Below the pieces are notes generated by a model, which was given only the letters and a program-made list of their open reading frames with translations, did no database searches and was not told the origin of the DNA. The position numbers were made by a program, and so were the translations under genes. Below, one piece after another: positions 1 through 5,155 of a DNA stretch of 5,155 nucleotides (positions are counted from its first letter, which is position 1; each line of letters opens with the position of its first letter). The stretch spans positions 1-5,155 of the forward strand of contig DAIAZB010000248.1 in NCBI GenBank assembly GCA_027443745.1. Direction: 5' to 3'. This DNA is from Thiomonas sp. (lineage in GTDB: Bacteria; Pseudomonadota; Gammaproteobacteria; Burkholderiales; Burkholderiaceae).

Positions 1-299
1 AGATGCGTGCGCCCCTGTGTGCCCGGCCCCACGGCCATGCTGGCGAACACCGCGGTTTGCGTGGTGTGCAGACCGTCGACATGGGCCTGTTGCAGGAAGC
101 TGGACGGCAGAGGGTGATCACCCTGCACCACAGCCTGGCCGCCAATGAGCTGGGCCGCATCGCGCTTGAGACCTGCATCCAGGCGCTGCGCCAGAAAGCC
201 CACGGTGGACAGCGCTGCCGTGGCCAGCACCAGCGCCAGCCACATCAGCCGCAGTTCGGCGGCGCGCAGATCACGCAGGATGAGGGGTCCGAAACGCAT
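1..299 (-). CDS. YbbP-like ABC transporter permease, N-terminal part (partial)
   Basis: The visible 99 residues are the start of an integral membrane permease of the MacB/FtsX class; the gene continues past the left edge. It opens with MRFGPLILRDLRAAEL, a short basic cytoplasmic stretch, followed by one hydrophobic segment at about residues 18-37 (MWLALVLATAALSTVGFLAQ). A soluble, presumably periplasmic region follows, including GLKRDAAQLIGGQAVV and, near residue 90, ASMAVGPG. From memory, the order of motifs (WLAL, then R-x3-GL, GG, a short loop, L-x2-A, GL, then an SMA-type motif) parallels the start of E. coli YbbP, the permease of the YbbA-YbbP exporter that works with TesA. The ATG at 299 lies 39 bp after the egtD stop, with only a weak AGG about 8 nt upstream. 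The spacing suggests co-transcription with egtBD. The specific YbbP assignment rests on the N-terminus alone; the ABC permease class is safer. Its substrate cannot be deduced. Confidence 0.75.
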   Translation of the reverse strand, partial: MRFGPLILRDLRAAELRLMWLALVLATAALSTVGFLAQRLDAGLKRDAAQLIGGQAVVQGDHPLPSSFLQQAHVDGLHTTQTAVFASMAVGPGTQGRTH

Positions 300-338
300 G
301 ACTGGAGCCTGGTGAACTGCTCGATGCTGGCGCTGCGG

Positions 339-1346
339 CTAGGCGGCGCGCATCGCCAGCACACCGAAACGCCGCAGTGGATCGGTCCACTGCGCATCGA
401 GTCGCCAGCCGGCCAATGCGGCCAGCGCCGCAAAACCACCCAGCGTGTATTTGTACGAGTTCTCGGTGTGGATGGTCTCGCCGGCGTCGAAGCACAGCGT
501 ATGGCCAGCGATATGCACGACCTGGGCCTCACGGCTTCGCAGGTGCATCTCGATGCGCCCCTGCACGCTGTCGTAACGGACGAGATGATCGAAAGAATCG
601 GGCGCGAAATCGGCCGCGAACTCACGGTTGGCACGCACCAGCAGGTTGCGGTTGAACGCTGCGGTCACGCCTTGCGCATCGTCATAAGCGGCCTGCAGCA
701 CGGCGGCGTCCTTGCGCAGATCGACGCCGATCAGCAGGCCGGCATCGGCCCCGCCCAGCAGGCGCCAGCGCGTCAGCAGCGCCTGGGCATGTTGCGGATC
801 GAAATTGCCGATGGTGGAGCCGGGAAAGAAAAACACCACGCGCCCGTCGATCTCGCCCTCCGCACGGCCGGCATCTCCACGGCGCAGCGCATGCGGGAGC
901 GTGAACGCCTGGGTGAAGTCGGCCTGCAGCGGGTGGATGGGCAGATGCGCAAACCGCGCGGCCATGGCTCGCACGGACGCCTGCAAGGCCGTGGGCGAAA
1001 TTTCCACCGGCACATAGGCCGCGGGCTGCAGCAGTCGTTCCAGCAGCAGGGCGGTTTTCACGCCGGCGCCACTGCCAGGCTCGACCAGGATGGCACGCGG
1101 GCCGATGCATGTGGCCATGTCGCCCGCATGCGTTTGCAAGATGGCCAGTTCGGTGCGCGTGGGGTAATACTCGGGCAGTTCGCAAATCCGCTCGAACAGT
1201 GCCGAGCCGCGAGCGTCGTACAAGTAGGCGCTGGGCAGATGCTTGGGACTGTCGAGCAGGCCTTCGAGCACGGCAAGTCGCAGCGACGTCGGCGCCAGAT
1301 CCTCCGGCACGTCCTGCGGCTCATGCAGCGGGCTTGCGCGTTTCAA
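339..1346 (-). CDS. egtD: L-histidine N-alpha-methyltransferase EgtD (ergothioneine biosynthesis)
   Basis: EgtD transfers three methyl groups from S-adenosylmethionine to the amino group of histidine, giving hercynine, the first step of ergothioneine synthesis in the cytoplasm. The protein has 335 residues, close to the roughly 320 of mycobacterial EgtD. Visible family motifs are LYDARGSALF at 42-51, LPEYYPTRTE at 57-66, the SAM-binding glycine motif EPGSGAG at 89-95, FFPGSTIGNF at 173-182, GVDLRKD at 207-213, AYDDAQGVTAAFNRN at 220-234 and HTENSYKY at 293-300. By motif alignment from memory, Y43, Y60, N181, E295 and S297 match the histidine-binding residues of Mycobacterium smegmatis EgtD (Y39, Y56, N166, E282, S284). 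No in-frame ATG exists near the N-terminus; the only one upstream (1673) lies deep inside egtB. The TTG at 1346 overlaps the egtB stop and has a good ribosome binding site 6 nt upstream, so I chose it. The gene is probably expressed by coupling to egtB. Confidence 0.95.
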   Translation of the reverse strand: MKRASPLHEPQDVPEDLAPTSLRLAVLEGLLDSPKHLPSAYLYDARGSALFERICELPEYYPTRTELAILQTHAGDMATCIGPRAILVEPGSGAGVKTALLLERLLQPAAYVPVEISPTALQASVRAMAARFAHLPIHPLQADFTQAFTLPHALRRGDAGRAEGEIDGRVVFFFPGSTIGNFDPQHAQALLTRWRLLGGADAGLLIGVDLRKDAAVLQAAYDDAQGVTAAFNRNLLVRANREFAADFAPDSFDHLVRYDSVQGRIEMHLRSREAQVVHIAGHTLCFDAGETIHTENSYKYTLGGFAALAALAGWRLDAQWTDPLRRFGVLAMRAA

Positions 1347-2680
1347 GTCTGGTCCTTTGCCAGCCGCAGTCCCATGAACTGCCAGCGCTGGTGGGGGTAG
1401 AAGAAATTGCGGTAGGTGGCGCGCAGATGGCCCGGCGGGGTGACGCAGGAGCCGCCGCGCAGCACCATCTGGCCGGACATGAATTTGCCGTTGTATTCCC
1501 CCAGGGGGCCTTCCGCGACTTTGTAGCCGGGGTACGGGAGGTAGCTGCTGCCGGTCCATTCCCACGCGTCGCCGTACACCTGGGTGTGGCCAGGGGAGGG
1601 CGCTGCAGGGCGGCAGTAGCCGGCGTCCAGCCCGTTCCCGCGCAGTGGTTGCGTGCTGGCGAAGGCTTCCCACTCGGCTTCGGTCGGCAACCGCGCCCCG
1701 GCCCAGCGGGCAAAGGCGTCGGCCTCGAAATGGCTGATGTGGCAGACGGGCGCGTTGGGATCGAGCGCCTGCTCGCCAGCCAGGGTGAAGCTCGATGCAG
1801 CGTCGGCGCTCCAGTACAGCGGGGCACGCCAGCCTTCACGCTGCACGGCGCTCCAACCGTCGGACAGCCAGAGCAGCGGTTCGTCGTAGCCACCATCGCG
1901 GATGAAGTCGCGGTACTCGGCATTGCTCACCAGGCGGTCGGCGAGGGCATGCGGCGCCAGCCAGGTCGGGTGGCGCGGCGCTTCGTTGTCGAAGCGGAAG
2001 TCCATGCCGGCGTGGCCGATGGCATGCGCGCCCTGCTCCCCGCAGACGAAACGCAGAGGCCGCGCCGTCTGCGAAGGCGGTGCCGGGAGCAGGCGCCACG
2101 CGGGCTTGAGCGGGTTGTGCGCGAGCAAATGCAGCACATCGGTGAGCAGCAGTTCCTGGTGCTGCTGCTCGTGCTGCAGGCCGAGTTCGAGCACGCGCGG
2201 GAGATGACTCGTCGGGCCGGCATCGCTGCGGGCATCGGCCGCGCGCTCGGCGGCGTCCAGCCCGGCGTGCATGTCCAGCAGCTTGCGCAGATGCAGGTCC
2301 ACATGGGCGCGGTAGCGCCGCACTTCGGCCACCGTGGGGCGGGTCACGAGACCGCGCTGCGGCCGTGCATAGCGCGGCCCGGCGCTGACGTAATACGAAT
2401 TGAACAGTTCGGCGTAGCGCGCGTGAAACACGCAGTAGCCGGGCAAGAAGGGCAGCAGCGCAAAGGTTTCGAAAAACCAGCTGGTGTGGGCCAGGTGCCA
2501 TTTCGCCGGGCTGGCATCGGCCATGCTCTGCGGCGTCATGTCTTCCGGCTCAAGGCTGGCGCAGAGGTCGAGCGTCAGGGCGCGGGTGGCCATCAGGCGA
2601 ACAGCGAAGTCACCCGCCGGAAGTGGGGAGGACTTTGCGATGGCATCAGAAGAACAGTCGGGCAACGCTGCAGCAGACAT
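1343..2680 (-). CDS. egtB: Ergothioneine sulfoxide synthase EgtB
   Basis: EgtB is a non-haem iron enzyme that uses oxygen to couple hercynine to a thiol, giving the sulfoxide precursor of ergothioneine. The 445-residue protein has the two-domain family architecture. A DinB-like helical domain (about residues 25-190) carries KWHLAHTSWFFE at 60-71 and LQHEQQHQELLL at 168-179; one histidine of the first motif (probably H65) plus H170 and H174 should form the three-histidine iron site. A formylglycine-generating-enzyme-like domain follows (about 210-445), with RLPTEAEWE at 330-338, GDAWEWT at 370-376, GEYNGKFMSGQ at 394-404, RGGSC at 408-412 and YRNFF at 423-427. Where I recall RNWD in the mycobacterial enzyme, this protein has RNFF, so thiol recognition may differ. 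The ATG at 2680 retains the helix before the first His motif; M30 is an alternative start. The stop overlaps the egtD start. A promoter lies immediately upstream. Confidence 0.95.
   Translation of the reverse strand: MSAAALPDCSSDAIAKSSPLPAGDFAVRLMATRALTLDLCASLEPEDMTPQSMADASPAKWHLAHTSWFFETFALLPFLPGYCVFHARYAELFNSYYVSAGPRYARPQRGLVTRPTVAEVRRYRAHVDLHLRKLLDMHAGLDAAERAADARSDAGPTSHLPRVLELGLQHEQQHQELLLTDVLHLLAHNPLKPAWRLLPAPPSQTARPLRFVCGEQGAHAIGHAGMDFRFDNEAPRHPTWLAPHALADRLVSNAEYRDFIRDGGYDEPLLWLSDGWSAVQREGWRAPLYWSADAASSFTLAGEQALDPNAPVCHISHFEADAFARWAGARLPTEAEWEAFASTQPLRGNGLDAGYCRPAAPSPGHTQVYGDAWEWTGSSYLPYPGYKVAEGPLGEYNGKFMSGQMVLRGGSCVTPPGHLRATYRNFFYPHQRWQFMGLRLAKDQT
1353..1358 (-). promoter_or_regulatory. 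Ribosome binding site for egtD, fixing its TTG start
   Basis: On the minus strand AAAGGA lies 6 nt before the TTG at 1346-1344, inside the last codons of egtB. The TTG and the egtB TGA share the four bases TTGA, the classic arrangement for translational coupling. This supports a TTG start in a gene that otherwise has no suitable start codon. Confidence 0.75.
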
Positions 2681-2686
2681 ATTTTC

Positions 2687-2715
2687 AGCCTAAACGCCAG
2701 CGCTGACGCTGTCAA
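2687..2715 (-). promoter_or_regulatory. Sigma-70-type promoter candidate for egtBD
   Basis: Read on the minus strand, a perfect -35 hexamer TTGACA (2715-2710) is followed by a 17-bp spacer and a weak -10, TAGGCT (2692-2687; 3 of 6 consensus bases, but T1, A2 and T6 are right). The spacer contains the 8-bp palindrome CAGCGCTG (2698-2705), which could be an operator half or chance. Transcription would begin at about 2680-2681, that is, at or next to the egtB ATG, implying a leaderless message. The only Shine-Dalgarno-like bases (AGG) lie within the -10 itself and would not be in that transcript. Confidence 0.5.
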
Positions 2716-2747
2716 AACGCCTGCTGATCAACCCCAGGCCAACACGG

Positions 2748-2776
2748 GCCAAACCCTCGCGGCGCTGGGGTTTGGC
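2748..2776 (-). terminator. Terminator-like hairpin after prfC
   Basis: A perfect 9-bp inverted repeat (GCCAAACCC at 2748-2756 and GGGTTTGGC at 2768-2776, plus strand) with an 11-nt loop begins 10 nt downstream of the prfC stop. No U-tract follows on the minus strand (next bases CCGTGTTGG), so it is not a textbook intrinsic terminator. It may mark the 3' end of the prfC message or a Rho-dependent end. An alternative 8-bp stem (2730-2737 with 2765-2772) would compete with it. Confidence 0.4.
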
Positions 2777-2786
2777 GACACCTGTG

Positions 2787-4409
2787 TCAAGCCGTCAGTT
2801 CGGTTTGGAACACCCGCCCGGCATGTTCGCGCAGGGCGTGAAAAGCGATGCCCGGCCAGCGCTCTTGCAGCACGCGCAACTCCGCGGCGTGGGTGAGCAG
2901 GATGGTCGGGGCGTCCACCACGTCGTAGGCGATGCGGTGGGAGTTTTCGTCGATGAAACGCTTGAGCTCGCGTTCGTCGTCGCTGTGGATCCAGCGGGCC
3001 ACACGATAAGGCGTGGCGCCGAGGCGCGCGGCGACGTTGTACTCCCCGCTCAAGCGGTGCAGTACGACGTCGAACTGCAGCGTACCGATGGCGCCGAGCA
3101 AGAGCGGGCCGGTGAAGTGTGGTCGAAACACCTGGATGGCGCCCTCTTCGCCAAGCTGCTGCAGCCCTGTGCGCAACTGTTTGCTGCGCAGCGGATCGGC
3201 AATTTCCACCGCCTGGAACAGTTCCGGCGCGAAGAACGGCAACCCGGTGAATTGCAAGGTTTCGCCTTCGGTGAGGGTGTCGCCCAGGCGCAGGGTGCCG
3301 TGGTTGGGAATGCCGATGATGTCGCCGGCCCATGCTTCTTCCAGCAATTCACGGCGCTGCGACATGAAGGCGACCACAGTGTTGGGGCGGATCTCCTTGC
3401 CGCTGCGCCCCACCTTCAGCCGCATGCCGCGTTCGAAGCGGCCAGAACACACGCGCACGAAGGCGATGCGGTCGCGGTGCGCAGGATCCATATTGGCCTG
3501 TACCTTGAACACCAGCCCCGTGAACCTGGACTCGCTCGGCTGCACTAGGCGCTGCATGGCCGCGCGCGAGCCGGGCGGCGGAGCCAGATCGACCAGGGCA
3601 TCGAGCACTTCACGCACGCCGAAGTTGTTGATGGCCGATCCAAAGAACAGCGGTGACTGCTGCCCAGAGCGAAACGCCGTCATGTCGAAGCCGGGCGTGG
3701 CGTCGGCCAGCAGGCTGATTTCTTCCTGCGCCTGCAACTGTTCGGCGCCGAAGCGGGCGGCGAGTTCGGGGTTGTCGAGGCCGTCGATGCAATCGTCATC
3801 CGCCCCGACCGCGCGATCTTCGCCGGGACGGAACACGCGCATGCGCTGGGCACGCAGGTCGAGCACGCCGTGGAAATTCTTGCCCATGCCCACCGGCCAG
3901 GTGAAGGGAATGGCGTCCATGCCCAGGTGGCGCTCGATCTCGTCCATCAGGTCCAGCGGGGTGCGCACCTCGCGGTCCATCTTGTTGACGAAGGTGATGA
4001 TGGGCGTGTTGCGCGCGCGGCAGACCTCCAGCAAGCGCAGGGTTTGGGCCTCGACGCCGTTGGCGGCATCGATCACCATCAGCGCCGCGTCCACCGCGGT
4101 GAGCACGCGGTAGGTGTCTTCGCTGAAGTCCTGGTGACCGGGCGTATCGAGCAGGTTGACGACACAGTCGCGCCACTCCATCTGCATCACCGAACTCGCC
4201 ACCGAAATGCCGCGCTGCTTTTCGATCTCCATCCAGTCGGAGGTGGCGTGGCGGCTGGCCTTGCGCGCCTTCACGCTGCCGGCGATTTGAATCGCGCCGG
4301 AAAATAGCAACAGCTTTTCCGTCAGCGTGGTCTTGCCGGCGTCGGGGTGGGAAATGATGGCAAACGTCCTTCTCCGCCTGACTTCATCGGTGCTTCGTTC
4401 GCTCGACAT
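2787..4409 (-). CDS. prfC: Peptide chain release factor 3 (RF3)
   Basis: RF3 is a translational GTPase that acts on the ribosome after peptide release, helping RF1/RF2 to leave. The 540-residue protein is close to E. coli RF3 (529) and follows it along its whole length. Visible GTPase motifs are the P-loop HPDAGKTT at 21-28, the switch-I region SDWMEIEKQRGIS at 57-69, DTPGH at 88-92 and NKMD at 142-145. Further RF3-typical stretches are QANMDPAHRDR in the beta-barrel domain, NHGTLRLGDT, and EEGAIQVFRP and LQFDVV in the C-terminal part. The motif SVKARKASRHATSDWM distinguishes RF3 from EF-G. The ATG at 4409 was chosen because RF3 proteins start about 15 residues before the RRTFAIISHP motif and no ATG or GTG lies shortly upstream in frame. 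The Shine-Dalgarno signal is poor: GAAGAG directly abuts the ATG. The gene stands alone, with a hairpin after it and a separate promoter for the next gene. Confidence 0.97.
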   Translation of the reverse strand: MSSERSTDEVRRRRTFAIISHPDAGKTTLTEKLLLFSGAIQIAGSVKARKASRHATSDWMEIEKQRGISVASSVMQMEWRDCVVNLLDTPGHQDFSEDTYRVLTAVDAALMVIDAANGVEAQTLRLLEVCRARNTPIITFVNKMDREVRTPLDLMDEIERHLGMDAIPFTWPVGMGKNFHGVLDLRAQRMRVFRPGEDRAVGADDDCIDGLDNPELAARFGAEQLQAQEEISLLADATPGFDMTAFRSGQQSPLFFGSAINNFGVREVLDALVDLAPPPGSRAAMQRLVQPSESRFTGLVFKVQANMDPAHRDRIAFVRVCSGRFERGMRLKVGRSGKEIRPNTVVAFMSQRRELLEEAWAGDIIGIPNHGTLRLGDTLTEGETLQFTGLPFFAPELFQAVEIADPLRSKQLRTGLQQLGEEGAIQVFRPHFTGPLLLGAIGTLQFDVVLHRLSGEYNVAARLGATPYRVARWIHSDDERELKRFIDENSHRIAYDVVDAPTILLTHAAELRVLQERWPGIAFHALREHAGRVFQTELTA

Positions 4410-4426
4410 CTCTTCATTGACCCCGT

Positions 4427-4454
4427 TATGTACACAGCCATGTACGCATTCCAA
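4427..4454 (-). promoter_or_regulatory. Weak promoter candidate for prfC with an inverted repeat over its spacer
   Basis: On the minus strand TTGGAA (4454-4449) and TACATA (4432-4427) are separated by 16 bp and match the -35/-10 consensus at 4 and 3 of 6 positions. The inverted repeat GTACA-N6-TGTAC (4430-4445, plus strand) lies across the spacer and the -10, where an operator would sit. The start site would be about 10 nt from the prfC ATG. Both signals are weak and may be chance. Confidence 0.2.
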
Positions 4455-4491
4455 AGGTTGCCCATAGCGTTGTGCATATCGGCCTCTGTGC

Positions 4492-4515
4492 CTACGCCGG
4501 ACACGCCCGGCGTAG
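4492..4515. repeat. GC-rich perfect hairpin upstream of prfC
   Basis: A perfect 9-bp inverted repeat, CTACGCCGG at 4492-4500 and CCGGCGTAG at 4507-4515, encloses a 6-nt loop. It lies 16 nt beyond the stop codon of the decayed frame ending at 4532, so it may be that gene's old terminator. In the minus direction no U-tract follows; in the plus direction GATTTTAAGTT follows within a few bases, which looks more like an intrinsic terminator, but no plus-strand gene ends here. It would sit in the 5' leader of any longer prfC transcript. Confidence 0.45.
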
Positions 4516-4531
4516 CTGGTGATTTTAAGTT

Positions 4532-4880
4532 CTAAGGCGCACCGCGCACCTCTCGGCAGATGCCCAGCACTTTGGCGACGGCGGCCTCGGCATGGGGCTG
4601 GGTGAGGCAAACCGACGGAAACTGCAGACCATCGAGCCCGTCGAAGCGTTCGACGAGCGGGGTCGGGGGCATGCCATCTGGCATCGGCACCAGCGCGTTC
4701 GCCGAAACTTCCAGCCCAACGCCGCTCGCGAGCGCAGGACCGATGGTTCGAAATCCGAGACAAGGTCAACCGGAGAGGGTCTCGCTCATCAACTGCAGCG
4801 CGACGCAGGTTCCCGCGAACGGAACACGATCACCGCGAAAACAGGTCATGCGCTTGGGCAGCACGTTGGAGGAGCGTCAT
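4532..4880 (-). pseudogene. Decayed gene remnant of unknown function
   Basis: No intact gene covers this stretch, but three minus-strand pieces look coding. The last is a 77-codon open frame (4765 down to the TAG at 4532) with GC-rich third positions and ordinary protein-like composition, including LASGVGLEVSANALVPMPDG, ERFDGLDGLQFPSVCLTQ and a C-terminal helix-like AEAAVAKVLGICREV. It has no start codon near its beginning. In the same frame, across an in-frame TGA at 4766-4768, lies a stretch ending GDRVPFAGTCVALQLMSETLSG. In another frame, an ATG at 4880 opens MTLLQRAAQAHDLFSR, ending at a TGA at 4830-4832; a one-base shift there would join it to GDRVPF. One damaged gene of about 115 codons, or the ends of a larger deleted one, would explain this. 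A LysR-type substrate-binding C-terminus crossed my mind for the tail, but I cannot support it. The 77-codon tail is the most convincing part; joining the pieces is inference. Confidence 0.35.
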
Positions 4881-4885
4881 GTTGA

Positions 4886-5155
4886 TTAATGAGCGAACTC
4901 GGATTTTTGCATTTTGACCAGTGTCTCCAGAACGCGTAGTTCGTTATCTGTGAGACACATTGCAGCAGCAACCCAATCATTCACAACATAATTCAATTCT
5001 TCATAATTGAGAGCAGTCATTCTGGCTTTTGCATCCTGAAGGGCTTGTCTGGCTTTCCTGCGCTTGCTGTGCTCAACAATAAATTCCTCGATTGCACTTT
5101 CCCCGGCCCCAGGCGGGCAAACACGATCGATGATGCCAAGTTCCTCCAATTCATG
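4886..5155 (-). CDS. Crotonase-fold protein, C-terminal part (RpfF/DSF synthase-like), partial
   Basis: The gene enters from the right edge and ends at the TAA at 4886-4888, leaving 89 visible residues. The first visible residues are HELEELGIIDRVCPPGAGE; a TTG at 5149 falls within this run and is not the true start. The pattern EELGIIDRV, then AIEEFIVEHSKRRKARQALQDAKARM, then NYEELNYVVNDWVAAAM and a last helix RVLETLVKMQ matches, from memory, the C-terminal tail of the enoyl-CoA hydratase relatives of RpfF, which make the fatty-acid signal DSF from acyl-ACP. The extended basic helix and the YEEL...W-V-A-A segment are more typical of that subgroup than of beta-oxidation hydratases. The two catalytic glutamates lie upstream, outside the window, so activity cannot be judged. 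Base composition is about 43% GC against 66% just downstream, which suggests recent transfer. No terminator follows the stop. Confidence 0.7.
   Translation of the reverse strand, partial: HELEELGIIDRVCPPGAGESAIEEFIVEHSKRRKARQALQDAKARMTALNYEELNYVVNDWVAAAMCLTDNELRVLETLVKMQKSEFAH

Noticed and set aside
3..1400. 465-codon plus-strand open frame opposite egtD and the permease
   Set aside because: It is antisense to well-recognised genes, is rich in Q, H, R and G with no domain pattern, and is typical of a GC-rich shadow frame.
1347..1673. N-terminal extension of egtD back to the ATG at 1673
   Set aside because: The extra 109 residues are egtB read out of frame, are rich in P and R, and do not resemble EgtD; the TTG at 1346 with its ribosome binding site fits the family.
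1109..2896. 595-codon plus-strand open frame opposite egtB
   Set aside because: It runs antisense across egtB and the intergenic spacer with no recognisable motif; EgtB has clear catalytic motifs on the other strand.
2772..3548. 258-codon plus-strand frame opposite prfC
   Set aside because: It is an antisense shadow of prfC whose codons mirror the RF3 reading frame; no independent protein signature.
4322..4504. 60-codon minus-strand frame starting at a GTG and overlapping the prfC start
   Set aside because: It runs out of frame into prfC, ends in P/T/R-rich shadow sequence and has no clear ribosome binding site; a leader peptide cannot be excluded but is unsupported.
4410..4769. Upstream extension of the prfC frame to 4769
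   Set aside because: The added residues are low-complexity R/A-rich and absent from RF3; they cover the hairpin and promoter region.
4766..4885. Possible insertion-sequence remnant at the composition boundary
   Set aside because: I looked for terminal inverted repeats, target duplications and transposase motifs and saw none.
4560..4889. Plus-strand 97- and 109-codon frames opposite the decayed gene
   Set aside because: Their composition is S/R/P-rich and featureless, while the minus-strand frame here has far better coding character.
4879..4917. Plus-strand 12-codon frame MLINERTRIFAF preceded by a strong GGAGGAG
   Set aside because: The Shine-Dalgarno match is striking, but the frame is tiny, overlaps the crotonase stop on the other strand and could be chance; it might be the truncated start of a lost gene.

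Overview
The window is GC-rich bacterial chromosome, most consistent with a betaproteobacterium of the Burkholderiales type. This placement rests on base composition, codon use and gene content only; no rRNA or other phylogenetic marker is present. Every gene I can support lies on the minus strand, so transcription runs from right to left. The long plus-strand open frames are shadows of these genes.

Layout in the direction of transcription. (1) At the right edge (4886 to beyond 5155) is the C-terminal part of a crotonase-fold protein that resembles the RpfF (DSF synthase) subgroup. Its DNA is far more AT-rich than the rest: 43% GC over 4901-5100 against 66% over 4601-4700, by hand count. (2) From 4532 to 4880 there is no intact gene, only frames that look like a decayed gene. 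(3) A 122-bp spacer (4410-4531) holds a strong GC-rich hairpin and a weak promoter/inverted-repeat candidate. (4) prfC (2787-4409) encodes peptide chain release factor 3. (5) A 106-bp spacer (2681-2786) holds a terminator-like hairpin and a good sigma-70-type promoter. (6) egtB (1343-2680) and egtD (339-1346) form a translationally coupled pair for ergothioneine synthesis; egtD starts at a TTG that overlaps the egtB stop codon. (7) After 39 bp, the start of a YbbP-like ABC transporter permease runs off the left edge.

How the genes work together. EgtD trimethylates histidine to hercynine. EgtB, an iron-dependent sulfoxide synthase, then joins hercynine to a thiol (gamma-glutamylcysteine or cysteine) using oxygen. 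The C-S lyase EgtE, and EgtA/EgtC of the mycobacterial route, are not in the window. prfC is a translation-termination recycling factor that appears unrelated and simply lies upstream. The YbbP-like gene may be co-transcribed with egtBD, but nothing visible ties it to ergothioneine.

I see no CRISPR array, tRNA, rRNA, intact insertion sequence or obvious new system. The least explained part is the right-hand end: a compositionally foreign crotonase tail abutting a decayed gene upstream of prfC.
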